Assembly (NCBI GenBank): GCA_032191485.1
Contig: JAVDOI010000043.1
Location: 400,078 to 464,077 of the forward strand
Length of the DNA stretch: 64,000 bases
Source of the DNA: Leptoclinus maculatus
Taxonomy: Eukaryota > Chordata > Actinopteri > Perciformes > Stichaeidae
Direction: 5' to 3'
Shown: positions 47,936-61,041 of the stretch, one piece after another
Layout: the number at the start of each line of letters is the position of its first letter
How positions within the stretch are numbered: position 1 is the stretch's first letter
Notes under the pieces: model-generated
Told to the model about the DNA's origin: nothing
The model's database searches: none
The model's input: only the letters and a program-made list of their open reading frames with translations
Program-made: the position numbers and the translations under genes

Positions 47936-49649
47936 CCTGCGTCTCTAAGGAGGTTGCGCGGGGACTCCTGATTTATTTCACCTTTAATGGGAAGTGAAAT
48001 GAATGTGAGCAGCAGCTGGTCTGGTCCTCGGAGATACAGCAGCAGTAGGCCAACCTGGAAAATAGGCGGCAGCGCTCCGAAAACGCTCCTCACTCCGACA
48101 AGTGCCAAGACACGCCGCTCCACGCTCCACTAGCTGCACTGTTGGTTTTATTTTAAGCCGCATTTAGGCATTTAGCCGACACCATTACCCAGAAAGCACA
48201 AGTTGGGTCTCCGTCTTTGGCCGGCCCAACTTGTGGTTTCCTTCCCTGTCACAACTTTTCAAAGGGTTTTGCCGGAAGGTAAAACGGAGACAGATTAGCA
48301 GCAAATAAACCTTACAACCTGGCGCTGCAAAAGAGGATAAGAGAGGATTATAACCAGATTTGCGGACGGATCTCCATAATCATCTTCTGTGCTGCTCACC
48401 TGCAGCTCTCACTGGGGTTTTCCAAGGGAAGTCGACAAGATCATAATGATGTGCTTGCTTAGCTCGACAAAGTGAAAGTGCTTCCAAACTGTAATTTCAA
48501 GGAGCAGCGTTTTTGACATTCACAGGATGGAGGGCTGGGCAACAAACCAAACATTTACCAAAACTGAAGTCATCCAAAGTCACGTCGGCATGTTTGGTCA
48601 AATTATTCTCTCAGACCGGCTGCCGTGTGCATTTGAAAGCAAATCAAGAATCACGTCTAAGCCTGAAGCTGTGTTCACGCTGCGACAACAAAGCAACAGG
48701 CTACAAGTCCTTTTTTTAATTGTTGTAAGGATGCAATCAACTATGAGCACCTGTTAGTCTCGTTCTGATTGTAACTCCAGCATTGGATCAATTACAGTCG
48801 GTCACACCGTTGCAGACGAAGAAGAGCTGGTGCAGAGAAATGAAATGTCATGGCACACTTTGGCTTACAGAGCAAAGTCGAGCTGTAAATAGCGTTGTAA
48901 AAATAGTTGTAGCGTTTTCCAAAACCTAAAACACAACCATGTCATGTAATATGATGCGTAAATAGCAAAGAAAGGGTAACATACTAAATGTGTTGCTCAA
49001 ATCTATTCATAATACTAATTCTGATTGTTACTTTCATGTTTCATTTGTAGTTACCAATGTGAATGTAGCCGTTCATCTTCGTGTGGATTTTAGGTTCTAT
49101 GGGCGAGCAATGATTCATAGTGTCGTCACGTTAATTGCGATGTGTTTGCGTGTTTGCACCAAACGATCGACACCGTGCCTAAAATGATCGGTAACCTTAA
49201 ACTCGGTGTACGATCATCGTTTTTCAAATTAAGACCACATTTCTCATGAATCCACTTACAAATACATAGAATTGCGTATACAATGTTGTTAGTTTAACTG
49301 TCTATTAGGAAATGACTTTGACTTCAAATAAATGATGGAACTAGGATTTTATTTTAAAGATGAATGCGTAAAGAAGATGTGGACACGTTGGCTGCTGACG
49401 TGATAAGACAACGCATCGTACAGAGTAGTAGAGACGTGTCTCATGATCGTGGTGTCTCGCGTTGCTCCTTGTAACCACAATGCATCAGTGGTTCTTTTCC
49501 TCAAATGGTTGGGTTTTGTATCTTCCTTCCCTGCTGGGGGCGCGGGGGTGCTCGGGGACGACTTCCCCGACCCCCGGGGTCAACCGCCACGGCCACTCAG
49601 TTCTCCCCTCCCGGGACCTCGCACTCGAAGGGGGAGAAACGCTCTGAGC

Positions 49650-49790
49650 TGCGTGCGGTTTTGATTCTCTGGCTAATAGATCAATAAAAGACATTAGCGG
49701 CGGGCTAACCCGACGAGCAGCGCTAATACAGGGTTAATCCAGGGTTAATGGCTGAGCGGCGTCCTCCTCGGAGGCAGCCATTAGTTTGCA
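49650..49790. promoter_or_regulatory. Candidate enhancer with CAGGGTTAAT direct repeat
   Basis: CAGGGTTAAT occurs at 49729-49738 and again at 49740-49749. The first runs into TAATCC, the core of OTX/PITX-type sites. Nearby are GCTAATAGATCAATAAAAGA and further TAAT cores. Composition is balanced and complex, unlike the surrounding simple repeats. Confidence 0.3.
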
Positions 49791-49991
49791 GCCCCTCCGC
49801 ACAATATCAGGTTCTCCTTCTAGTCATGCCCCGGGCTCCCAGAGAGAGATATGGGCGCAGGGAGGGAAATTGAAAAGAGAAGAATCGAGGATCGCCCTCG
49901 CGAGTCGAGATGAAAATGAGATAGCCAGACGGATGAAACTGAATACAAAGAAATGGGAGAGATCTCGTAGAAAGGGGGGGAGGGAGGGAGG

Positions 49992-50096
<105 letters not shown>

Positions 50097-50706
50097 GGGG
50101 GGGAGGGACGTGCACGGAATAAAAAAGGAGAGGATGGAACGACGAAAAATTGTGGTCAGGAGAAGCAGGAAGCTGAGATGAGAGAGAGAGAGAAGCAGAG
50201 GAAGGGGAGTCGAGCGCTACACTTCTCCCTGTCCTTGTAAAGTGCTGCGTGCTGTCGAGGCGGCAGCCAAGAATGTGTCAGCCCGGCCGTCTCACGCTGC
50301 CTAATGGGCTCTTAAACGCTGATATAAAGCTCGCCCGCTCTTTCGCCCTCCCCTTTTCCCTCTCCATCTCTCTCTCTCTCTCCCCCTCTCTTTTCCTGCC
50401 TTTGCCGCTCGCCATCATTACCTCCCCGTTCTCACCCTGTCCCTCAGTCTGTCACTCACTTGTCCTCTCCCTCTCTTCCTCCCTCTTCTCTGGCGCTGTG
50501 TCGATCAACATCTCGCTCGCCGTCTTTCCCCCTGTGTTTTTTTCTCTCTTTTGTTTTGTTGCCGTTGCTGCCTTTCTGCTCGTTCTGACTTCTCCATCAG
50601 TTACTCCATCCTCACCTGTGAAGCTCTCACGCAGGTTGTCTCTTTACTTACAACTGTTTTATGGATAAACTCGATGCTTCTGTCTCTCTCTTCCCCCCTC
50701 TACCAG

Positions 50707-50854
50707 GCTCCATAATGCCTTCTACCCACAGGATCCGTCCTTCCCGCTCACCCTGTTGCACGTCCTGTCGGCACCGCTCCACGGCCTGGCCAACGCGTTT
50801 GTCTTCGGCCTGGATAGGGATTGGTGGAGCCTACTGAGCCCCACTGGCATGCAG
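50707..50854 (+). CDS. Receptor exon 11: third extracellular loop, TM7, start of tail
   Basis: Acceptor TCTTCCCCCCTCTACCAG, donor ATGCAG|GTACAG. It completes a split Arg (AG+G), ends in phase 0, and codes LHNAFYPQDPSFPLTLLHVL, then SAPLHGLANAFVFGLDRDWW and SLLSPTGMQ. LHGLANAFVFGLD is TM7; GPR157 has HGIGNTFQGGANCIMF at the same place. At 148 bases it is the largest internal exon. Confidence 0.95.
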
Positions 50855-50939
50855 GTACAGCAGCTGCACACACTGGCCCGTTCAGACATGCGAATCACTC
50901 TGTGAATGTGTTTTGGAATTTCACTTATTGATTGACGTC

Positions 50940-51830
50940 TGAATACGTCACCAAGTCATTTTTCGGACCTGGTTACTTTTCCGTAACACTTCCATTTACA
51001 TTATGGAGATGTGTGTTTGACAACAACAATAAAAGTCGACAGCCATGCTAGTCACGTAACGTGCGTTCTTCAGTAACGGCACTTCCGTAGTTATTTTAAC
51101 CCGAACAACGATCTTTCCCTAAACCTGATCAAGTAGTTTTGTTGCCTAAACCTAGCTGAATCGTTTCCTGTGAAGAGGTTTATTTTGAAATGACCATATG
51201 GATGTAACAAGCGGTAATTGACAAGTGTTGCTGTCTTTCTTGGGAAAAAACGCACGGAAAATAAGGATGAACTTTATGTAAGATATACAAACCGTTGCAT
51301 GAGGATACGTTGCACAAGGACATTGCTAACGTGCTGATGCTTAGCAGGTATAATGATCAGCTAATCTTCCATCTTAGTTAGCAAGCTAACACTTATCTCA
51401 GATGGAAAATGGCTAATTAGCACTAAACACAAAGTACAGCTGAGACTGATGGGAATGTCATTAGTTCTGCAAGTATTTGGTCATAAATCAGAATTGATGG
51501 CGATACTAAAAAGTCAGAGAACACCGGCGTTATTACAATCCAACCTGAGAGAGACACATTTGCTGGCGATCCATCCAATAGTTGTCGAGTCACTTTAGTC
51601 AGAACCAAAAGGCCAGCCTCAAGGTGGCGCTAGGGGAAAAGTCACAAGGCTTCATCCTCTGGGTACCTGTCCCCATGTATATCGGTCTTAAATTGAATGG
51701 CAATCTATCCAATAGTTCACGCCTCACGGGGGCGCTACAAGGAAGCCCAGGTAATCCAGAGTCATTGGGATTCATCATCTGCAGACGTCTAGAGCCACAT
51801 CGCTAGCTAAAGGGCAATAACTTTAATATA
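50940..51830 (-). repeat. Dispersed repeats, two fused segments
   Basis: 50940-51330 (CCTAAACCTGATC, GTTGCACAAGGACATTGCTA) matches 56510-56735 directly. 51300-51830 is the reverse of the family at 24670-25265 (ATCCATCCAATAGTTGTCGA; GGTGGCGCTAGGGGAAAAGT). Confidence 0.65.
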
Positions 51831-52004
51831 TAGATGCAGCCACCAATTAGTGGCGTAACAGACCAAACATGTGATTCGTATGACCCGTATTACATCGATA
51901 CAAATTGTAATCTTCTATCTGTTCCAATGCAAATAACACCTATAGGTGATTATAACCTTTCTGATGGTTTACACCAATCAGAGCGGTTGAAATGATTTTA
52001 GGGG

Positions 52005-52195
52005 AGAATAGTCTGGAGCCTTGTAGACCAGCTGCTATAACAAAACACAACATTAATGATCTGTATCGGCCAATACGGATCATCAGCAATCTGCAATTGG
52101 TATCGGCAGCACAAAAACATAATCGGGGCATCTCTGAAAATGATACTTGCTCCCCTTTTTCTTATGTGCCGATCGGATCGGATCCCTGACTCACA
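52005..52195 (-). repeat. TATCGGCC-type dispersed repeat
   Basis: Contains CTGTATCGGCCAATACGGAT and AATCGGGGCATCTCTGAAAA. The complement ends with the AGAGATGCCCCGAT phrase found at the tips of a common fish transposon family. Confidence 0.5.
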
Positions 52196-55100
52196 ACCGT
52201 GATACAACCTGATCCGTGAGATTTATGATCCATTGCATTCCTATCAGCGATGCCACAGATTCCATCATACTACCATCTGTCCATCTGTCGTCGGCTAAAA
52301 AAAAACAAAACGAGGGCTGTGTGTTCCTCCTCGCTCTGCACAGTATGTACCACTCTGGAACTCCTGGTGGCGCTGCACTAACCAGCAACCGGTGGTGTTA
52401 GTAGTAGCTGCAACAATTTCATACTGATGAACAGCCAAAACATGGAGTCAGTCGATTGACTGAACATGAATAGGCAACACAAAAACGCAAAAAGGCCCCA
52501 CAGATGGTTTTCCTTCGTTCTATATGGTCGGAAACTTGATATATTTAGAATACACGTAGATCAAACCGTTTGTATTTCATGATCACTATCTAAGAAGAAA
52601 GAGGCCAAGCAACCTTTGTACTCAGTTAACTGATGTGCTAATCATCTTCCCAGTTCCTCACTTCAGAATCTGTAATTAGCGTACTAAACTTTCCGAGTTG
52701 TCTGCTACCATCCGTCACAGGTGTTCACCAATCACCTACACAGGAAATAACTGTCGGGTCTGATACCGAAATCCCCTTATTTAAAGAGTGAAATCACACA
52801 TCCTTAAGTATTTTAGGAAAATGTAATGAAGGCCTTTTTTTTTTTTACATTTGAAGCGCACACCCTGATTGGTTGCATTTCAATAAACACCACAATCAAT
52901 ACAATTCTCCACAGATTTGTCTCAATCCACAAACACAGGCAGCATCTGCGGATATGAGCCACAGCTGATATTGAACCACAAAGAGAGAAAAAAAAGTCCC
53001 CGTGGTCTTAGTTCACGCGTACACACACACACACACACATATTGTCACCTACTCAGTTTCACCAACCACGCTGATAACGGGTCACGAGCGCAACGTGGAA
53101 GACCGGAATGTGTGGTATGACCTTCAACCCAAATGTCAATGTTGCACTGTGGTGAGTCGGGGGGGAGAGAGAGAGAGACACACGAGGAGACAGAGGAGTG
53201 AAGTGGAATCTCAATGTGTTCGTAAATCACAGAGAAAATGCTGTTTGTGTGTGTGTGTCAGAGAGAGAGAGGGAGAGAGAAGGCGAGAAAGAAGACGACA
53301 GAGAGAGAGCGAGAGAGACGGGCAGCACGCGCGTGTGTTCGTGCTCTATCGTGACTAACAGCCGGTTGTTATTCATCTTGGCATGCGGCTCCCAGCAGCC
53401 CCCACACATCAGGTGCGAGATTGGCGGAGGAGAGGAGGGGTGAGGGAGAGAAGGGAGGGGGGAGGGGGGGGGAACAGCGTCAAAGCATTCCTCCCTCAAC
53501 GCAACAAATCTGCACTTTGGTACCAGATACCACCCACCCCTCCTAAGCCTGCCTCCTCCAGCTCACTCACTGGCTGTCTGCCTCTCTCCGTCTCTCCTGC
53601 TGTTTGCCTGCGGTGCATTTACATGCGTTTAAAGGGATCGGCTTGGGTCTTTATACACTGCTCCGTATGCCTTATGTACGTTAAATGAGTTGACGGTCCC
53701 TCCTCACCGTACTCGCCATTAAAGGATTCCCTCCTGATGTGACAACAGCGTGAGAAATAAGAGACAAAATCCAGTTCTTGTTCCTTTAATCAGAATCCTT
53801 TTCTTCTGTGATTCTGATTCTTACTTCACGACGTTAATAACGTGTGTTTCTCCCCGCTATATTGGGATAACTGAAAAGGGAGAAACTGTGAATTTAGGGC
53901 ATCGTGAAATGCCGACAAGCATTTTGGATTTAATAGCTTAAATACTAGTATTTACAAGAATAAGGTGAATTATTTTGTGAATGCAAAAGACTTACAGCAG
54001 TGAGCTAACGAACTATGAGCCGGTCTACCGACACACACTGCACCACTTTAAGTTGTTGTGATCCCGTACAGGGCACGGGAGAGTTGAAAGGGAGGCACTG
54101 AGGGAGAGACGTGAGGCAAAGATACTGCGTGAGGTGAAAGGGACGGGTGCATGCCGGCGTTCTGCAGCCGATGGGAAGTTGAATCCATAAATCTGCTTAG
54201 AAGTGACAGAAAAAGAGGCTCCAGTAGCTCCAGAACTTGCCTGAGAGTTCTCTTTAGTCTCAAAGTGTTCTGGTTATAGTTTATTTAGTTTATAATATTT
54301 AGTTCATTCATTTTGTTCATAGTTTTCTGTGCGTCCATTACAAACAAAAACTACAAATAGCTTATTTGGCAAATACTTTTCAAGGAAAGAGTAGGATTTT
54401 CTTTGAAAACTAGCTATAGACGCATACAAAAGTAATCTCAATCATCACTTATGACCCAACAATCTGTGAACCCACCAGCTATCGGTCTGACGTCGGGGCT
54501 TTATTTCTGGGGTTCCGGTGCAGCCAGTGGATATCCGCGCCAAGATTTCTTTTTTTTTGCAGGCTTCTCGGTTTTTACAGCGCGATTAGCAACTTGAGAT
54601 GCGAGCTTTGGGTTGGAGTTGAGGGACGACGTGTACGAACAGATCAACCTGTGTGTAGAGAGTAGTGTCCCACTAGAGGTGTGTGGCGGTGTCTGTATTG
54701 GGTTTCTGAGCGTCAATCTCTATAAAAACCTAGCGATCGAGTGCCAGATCGTGAACACGCAGGAAGCTGCGTAAACGGCGTTGGCGAGCACCGTAACCCT
54801 CGTTAAGCGGAAGAGGAGGGGCTAACTTTGACTGTTGTGTCTACAATTTATAACCATTGTGCCTTTAATGTTCCTAAATGTAAACAAATGCAGGCTAAAA
54901 AACTAAGGTTCATGTTGAAGCTCAGTGAGTGCGGGGGAAGTGGGGGTCGCAGTTGTTTGTCCCTTGGTCTAGTCTATGGAGATTCATTTGATATTTCTAT
55001 TCTATTTCATTTTAAAGACCTGCACCTGTAGCCAAACATGTACGTGTTCAGGTACTCAAACGGGTTTGGTGTTAACAAGAAGGCGGAGATGAGCTGCCAT

Positions 55101-56509
55101 CTAACAACCAGCCACAGCTTTGAATACGGGATTTAAAATGGGAACGTCATCTTCCTACATACCCCAGCTAGCTGCCTAGCTACATTTGCGGTAAACGTAC
55201 GAATTACCCTGATGACCCGGGTGTTCTCCGCTGATTGAGATGTAATGTTAAAATCAGCACAGCAGAGCACCCCGAAACACATAGACCGACCTGTGCTTCT
55301 AGAAAAGAGCTTACACATTGTTTTCATCTCATTATTCTCCTTCAGCCAGAAGACGTGCAGCATGTCTTCAAATTCTAACTTTTTTTCAAATAAAAGAAAG
55401 AAAAGCTTTATACTCCCACACGCCTGCTTCTTCTGTTTGGTCAGACAGTGACCTTCTTTAGGACCATTTCGCTGAACTGCTGCGAGTTAGCAGACTGCAA
55501 ACGTGAGTGGATGGTTTGGAGAAAGAGTCCAAACAATAGTGCCTCTTTGCTGTGTATTGAATTGTGAAAATCTACATCAAACCAAAGACTCCCACCCCTT
55601 CTTGTTCCCTCAGCAGTCTGCAACTACAACTTACACTAAACTCACCTCCTCTGATTGCTCACCTCGCCTAATCACCCGTGAAAACCAGATTTCTGGCGTC
55701 TCGTGTGCATGTTGCCTCTCTGCCTCGTGTCTCTCGCTCTTTTCTAGTCCTCCGTTGTTTTTTCCCTCTCTTCCTCGCAGTCTTCGACTCTCCTATCTCT
55801 ATCTCTCTGTACTGTATGCGTGTGTGTTCCCATGCCTCTGCTGTTCCCTTCACCCTGTTACAGCATCTCTGGCATTTATCTCTTACATTATTTCTGCCGC
55901 TCTCCTTTGTGTTGCGTCTGCCTCCCACCTGTGTACCCCCCCCCCCTCTTCTTCCACTCTTTTCCTTCCCTGATATTGATCTGCATTCAAGCCATGCAGC
56001 TCGAACCGCCTGTAGCTCTGCAATGAGCTCACTTCTTCTTCTTCTTCTTCGTCGTCGTCTTCTTCCTCTGTGTGTGTATGCATGCAGGAGAAAGCTGCTC
56101 CCGATCCCCACAGGTCTCACTGTCGCTGCAGTCTTAGAGTACGTCCTCGCCGAGCCAGCTCATTAAAAACAAAATGTTGTGTGTAAACAACATGTCGCCG
56201 CAGGTCGTTTTTTGTAAAGATCGTTTCTTTGTTGTCCTTTTTTCGGCCAGTAAACATTCACACTGTGCCTCACAGCTGTCGTGTATCAGACAGGCTGTTC
56301 TCGTCCAGCGTTCCGAGCTATACCGTACGGAAACTATGCGCCGTAATTCACGGAAATCATTTTGTATGTTATCGACGGAATCGTGAACAAGGAAATATGA
56401 AGACCGCAAAAGCCCACGCGGGGCGGGGGGGACAGGAGGTGGGTGGGTCCAACAAACACTTATCTTTCAGCCACGAGACCCATGTGAAAAGAGAAGGCAA
56501 CGCACATTT

Positions 56510-56735
56510 TATTCTAAGGTCTTCCCCTAAACCTAACCAAGAAGTATTGTTGCCTAAACCTAACGGTGTTGTTTCACATAAAGACCGTATGCATGTGACA
56601 AGTGGAAATTGACACGTGTTGCTGTCTTTGTTGGGTAAAACGCACGAAAAATGTGTAACTTTATGTAAGATATACGAATTGTTGCACAAGGACATTGCTA
56701 ACGTGCCGATGCTTAGCAGGTATGATGATCACTCT
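56510..56735 (+). repeat. Dispersed repeat matching 50940-51330
   Basis: Shared phrases: GTTGCCTAAACCTA, GTTGCTGTCTTTNTTGGG, TTTATGTAAGATATAC and CACAAGGACATTGCTAACGT. Confidence 0.7.
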
Positions 56736-57954
56736 TCATAGTTCATTTTGAAAAGACTGCTTAACGAGTGGAAATGTACACATGTTGTTGGACGTTCGCA
56801 GGAAAGCGCACAGTAACTAATGCAGTAACTCATCGTAAGATATACTTATCATTGTTGGTGTTGAGGAGTAGTTGATAGCCTGGACTCTCTTACTTTCAAC
56901 ATTCCGCCCTCTTCTACTCTCTGTGATCACCTGCTGTGTTTGAAAACAGTAGAAATTCACTTTGGTTGTTCTCGTGCAGATATTATTCTGTTCCTGTTGT
57001 CAAACAAACTCGATTAATTAGCGATTTCTTTGCGGGTCATTAAAGTCACCTGTTAAGCAGGCGGACAGCAGTTTCAAAACCTATTTATGCAAATCAACAG
57101 GTGTGCACGTCAGCACCGGTATGTTCCCTGTTTAAAAGCTGTGCTCGTATCCGACTCTGTGTACTTTGTCAGTTCATTAAGTCTATTGTCCATTAAGTCC
57201 AAGTGTGTGACAGCGATCCCACAGCCATCAGCCCCGAGTCATTACTGTACAGACGCCTCGTGTCCGTGCGCTCCCTGACGTTCACACCAGTCATCTGTGA
57301 GCAGGTGAAGGGGCTTTTGAACAGTGTTGTCTCCACCTGTTGGTCATTAATCATCATCATTGGATCGATTTGCAGTCTAATAACACCAATACTGCTAATC
57401 ATCAGTTATTTCTACGTGAGGTCTTTGTGACTCTAAATATAAATATCGTCATCAGAAGCTTTAAAGTGCTTCACGAACTTCTGTCCTGATGATGCAGGAT
57501 GACGATCACCAGAACTGTCCAATCAGCCAACTTCACGTTAACTCCTCTTGGTTCATTCGTAAAACGTCAGTGTGAACAGGAACCGAAGCAGAACTAAAAT
57601 GCAGCAGTGTTCAGTGTTTCCCTTTGGTCCAGACCAAATGAACCGGACTACAGGTGTGAAATCACCCTAAAGTCGTCCGTATGCTCCACCCCGCCATAGT
57701 TCACACAAACTCAAAGTCAAAGTAGCAGACTCTCTCTTTCCTCTCACAAGTGTTGGGTCATGCTAGAAAAGAACCACTTTGTAGGAAGTGTTTTTCGTAT
57801 GGCCACACTCGAAGGCGGAGTAACAAAGTGGCCGTCATGAAGAGGGGGTAGAGGCGATATTGATTAAATATGAGACGCACATTTTCAGACTCAGTCTCTC
57901 CTGGAATTCATCAATAAGCACCTTTCACACACGCCTGTTCAAGGCGGGACATTT

Positions 57955-58245
57955 GTGTTTCAAGTCTTCTTCAATACAGCATGATGTTCATTTAGTGAAT
58001 GATGGTCCATAGATGGTCAAATAGACCATAAAGCAGAATACGCTGACGCTACCAGAGCCGTATACGGCGTCTCTAGGTCACTCCTCCGCATTCCAAATAT
58101 GGTCACTTCCGTTCACTGGTTGCTACAAAAAAACAACAACACGGTGACCGCCGTAATCCAAGATGGCGACGACGAAATCGCCGAACTCGAGGGTTCAAAT
58201 CGTCACGGTGACTACGTCCACTTCTTATATACAGTCTATGGTCTG
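57955..58245 (+). repeat. Third copy of the 32-kb dispersed repeat
   Basis: Same order as copy A: TCTTCTTCAATACAGCATGA, GACCATAAAGCAGAATACGC, TCCGCATTCCAAATATGGTC and CCACTTCTTATATACAGTCT. Confidence 0.75.
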
Positions 58246-59380
58246 GCACTGAAAAGTTAAATATATGTAAACTTTTATGCGCATCTAAAACTCCCTGAAA
58301 AACGTAGCACACTCCAAAAACAATGGTTTCTAGGGTGACGCGTTTCTAGGGCTGCGTCTCGGTGTGATCGGCCCCTAATGCCAGCATGCTATCTTAAATC
58401 ACACACCGGAGGAGCGTTGTGCCGCCGTTGGTGGGTTCAGTGTCAAAAAGCAAAGCCGACATAATGGCGCGTCTCCTTTATGGCAGAGTTGCAGATTCTC
58501 TGTGCAAAAAGGGCTGCAGGGGTGCACTTGGTTGTTCACATGGTAAGTCATGAAGTGAAATTGTTGTGTAAATAATAATAAAAAGACAGCTTGAGAGAGG
58601 AGTTCAAACTCTGGCTCATGTCTCACCTGAGGTCGTAAAGTGAGGTGTAGGTGTCTGTTTCAAAAAGTTGCATAAATGGTGGGACACAGTGCCCCCCCAA
58701 CACGATGTCAGAAGGGTGTGTGTGTGGGGGGGGGGGTCTCCCAGGCTATACGCTGTTCTGACAGAGCATACTGGCCCCCTCATGAGCCTGAGGCTTGCAA
58801 GTCTTTTTTCCCTCATGCATGTGAATTACATCATTACTGGAGATCTGATTGGCCACTGGTGCACGACAAAGCCGTTCATGTTCACATTTTTTCTCTTATT
58901 TAAGTCCCGATAGTTCCCTGAAGTTGCATCATATTGAGTGCCATTGACCGTGACAGCACGCTTTTCCTCCATTTTGTTTGAAGTACGGTACTTTCATGTC
59001 GTTGAGTGGAGTAGAAAATGAAAACAACTGTGCTTCAGTTTCCAGAGGGAGTCAAAAACAAGCGTGTCAGAGGACATTAGCACAAAGTGGAACCTTTTCT
59101 CAACTTCTCCGGGTCGCTCACTGCGATCTTTTGCGTCTTAGCGACAAGTGAGCGGCAGCCTGTCTCGCCTCCTGCATGTGTGAACGGCCGGTCGTTTTCA
59201 CATGTATCAACCCAGGAGACCGTCCTCGAGTGTGTGAAACGGCAGCTTAGTGCAAATGGTTGGCCAGATCGAAGGGGGGGGGGGGCTAAATTAGCCGGTT
59301 TTGTGCGAACGCACTCTTTACTCCGGTACAAAACAGTGTGTGTTGATTTCAAACTCTGCTTGTGTGTGCCTGTTTTCCAG

Positions 59381-59548
59381 CTGGCTCTGCAGTCGCGGCT
59401 GTGTGACAGGACTCGGATCGGAGAGTACCACCCCGGGGCGGTGCGCTACACACAGGCTGACCTGGTTGACCTCAGCGATGACGACGACGATGACACCAAC
59501 GTGCTCTTCTACTCTCCTGACATGACTCTGAAAGACAGAGGGCCCTGA
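59381..59548 (+). CDS. Receptor exon 12: cytoplasmic tail and stop
   Basis: Acceptor GTGCCTGTTTTCCAG; 55 codons and TGA. It begins LALQSRLCDRTRIGEYHPGA, continues VRYTQADLVDLSDDDDDDTN and ends VLFYSPDMTLKDRGP. The tail has a Cys near the membrane (SRLCDR, possible palmitoylation), a run of six aspartates after DLS, and Ser/Thr sites. The DLVDLSDDDDDD part could bind kinases, arrestins or sorting proteins; this is a guess from charge. Confidence 0.93.
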   Translation: MALQSRLCDRTRIGEYHPGAVRYTQADLVDLSDDDDDDTNVLFYSPDMTLKDRGP

Positions 59549-60415
59549 GAGAGAGGGAGGGAGAGACAGAGAGGGAGGGAGAGAAAAGAGCTGGAGGGAA
59601 GCAGCCCGAAGGAGGGTCGCAGCCAGAGAGAGACGCAGCGGATTAGAAACCGAGAGGGAGGAACAAGAGGTGGGGGGGGGGTGGAAGGGAAAAGATTGGG
59701 GGGACAGTCGGGCAGATAGAAGGCGGAGATGAGCTGTCAGGTTCCATTATTAATCCCCATCCTTTACTATTTAATAACCTAAAGACACACACACACACAT
59801 ACTGAGCAGAGCTGCAGCTCCCTGCAACACTACGAGGAGAGAGGAGCGGCTCTAAAGATCCTCCTGATGTTAAAGGCGTCTGCTGCAGAGCCAAAGGTCC
59901 AACAACAACTCCAGCATTCTGCAGCGTTTTGGCATACCACGAAAATGTGAAGAATGGCTGAAAGGCAATCATACAAGGTGTTAGTTTAGCATTCACAGCA
60001 ATTACCTTTTCACTTCTCTACGGGGGGGTGAAAAACGGGCCTTTTAAAAACACCTTGTGTGTCAATACAGGAAGAAGACTTTGGTGGTCTCTCCTTCTTC
60101 GGACAGTATCTGTGTTCCCTTGTTTCATCTTATGATATCACTGTTGTTGCAACGTTTCGCACAAGTATTACTTTGAAAGACTGTTTGTATTGTTTTGTTT
60201 TTTTATGGAATACTACATTTGTTTGTTGCACTGTATTTATCAACGTGTGTGTATCTGTGTATATATATATATATATAGTGTACGCTCTATTTTTGTACGT
60301 GCCTTGGACCGGAATGTGAGGTTTGGTCCAAAAACCTGCTGCTCTCACGGAGACAGTCGAGGAAGATTCAATACATGGAAGCTATGAACTAAAAATAAAA
60401 CATCTCACTAGTCGA
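59549..60415 (+). other. 3' untranslated region of the receptor gene
   Basis: About 860 bases from TGA to just past AATAAA. It begins with a purine-rich GAGAGGGAG stretch (59545-59680) and includes (TA)n at 60262-60277. Confidence 0.7.
60394..60399 (+). terminator. Polyadenylation signal of the receptor gene
   Basis: Canonical AATAAA about 850 bases after the stop, the first such hexamer downstream of it. The receptor transcript probably ends near 60415-60420. Confidence 0.7.
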
Positions 60416-60521
60416 CGCAGACACGCGGGGCCTTCTTGGAAACGATGACGAAGCAACAGCCTCTGACGGTTCATCGCCTCGTGGCCCTTGTCCGTGGCGC
60501 TGAAGGGGGTGGGGGCATATA

Positions 60522-60572
60522 GCTGAGGTGTGATTGGCGGGATAATAGAGTCGCTATATATTCCACCTCAGC
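60522..60572 (+). promoter_or_regulatory. Small promoter-like module inside an inverted repeat
   Basis: GCTGAGGTG (60522-60530) and CACCTCAGC (60564-60572) are perfect inverted repeats. Between them lie ATTGGCGGG (inverted CCAAT, 60533-60541) and CTATATATT (60554-60562, TATA-like or CArG-like). No reading frame downstream was recognised. Confidence 0.3.
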
Positions 60573-60599
60573 CCGTTGTTTTTTTCACACACGTCGAGG

Positions 60600-60995
60600 T
60601 GGTTCCATCACTGTCGGGGCGCGAGCTGCCGCCTGTCAGCTGCCTCTGACAAGTTGAACTAATGAACCGACACTTGACCCCCTTTTTACCCTTGAGTTGT
60701 CGAGCTCTTCTGCCGGGGCGGCAGTGAATGCCAGAGTGCAACTTTCGTTTGCAGTTCACAGAGCCCCCACCACTGTATCACACATGCTCACGCTCACGCT
60801 CACGTGCACCGTGCCCCTACCCCTCTTTTGGCACTGTTGCTGATTTTACTTGACTGTGCACTCCCATCAAATAAATGAGCAGCAGAGACATTTCATAACA
60901 AAGCTGAGACTGGGCGTGTTTATTTCATTTTCACATTCATGCAATCCCTCATTCCCTCTTGTGCCCCTTCCCCTGCCTCCTGCGAAGTGTCTGTT

Positions 60996-61041
<46 letters not shown>

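Larger units (their letters stand above)
50855..59380 (+). other. Intron 11
   Basis: 8.5 kb. Fewer microsatellites than the other introns but more dispersed repeats: 50920-51830, a TATCGGCC-type element at 52005-52195, 56510-56735, and a third copy of the 32-kb repeat at 57955-58245. Pyrimidine-rich stretch with TTC units at 56030-56070. No extra exon recognised. Confidence 0.75.
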
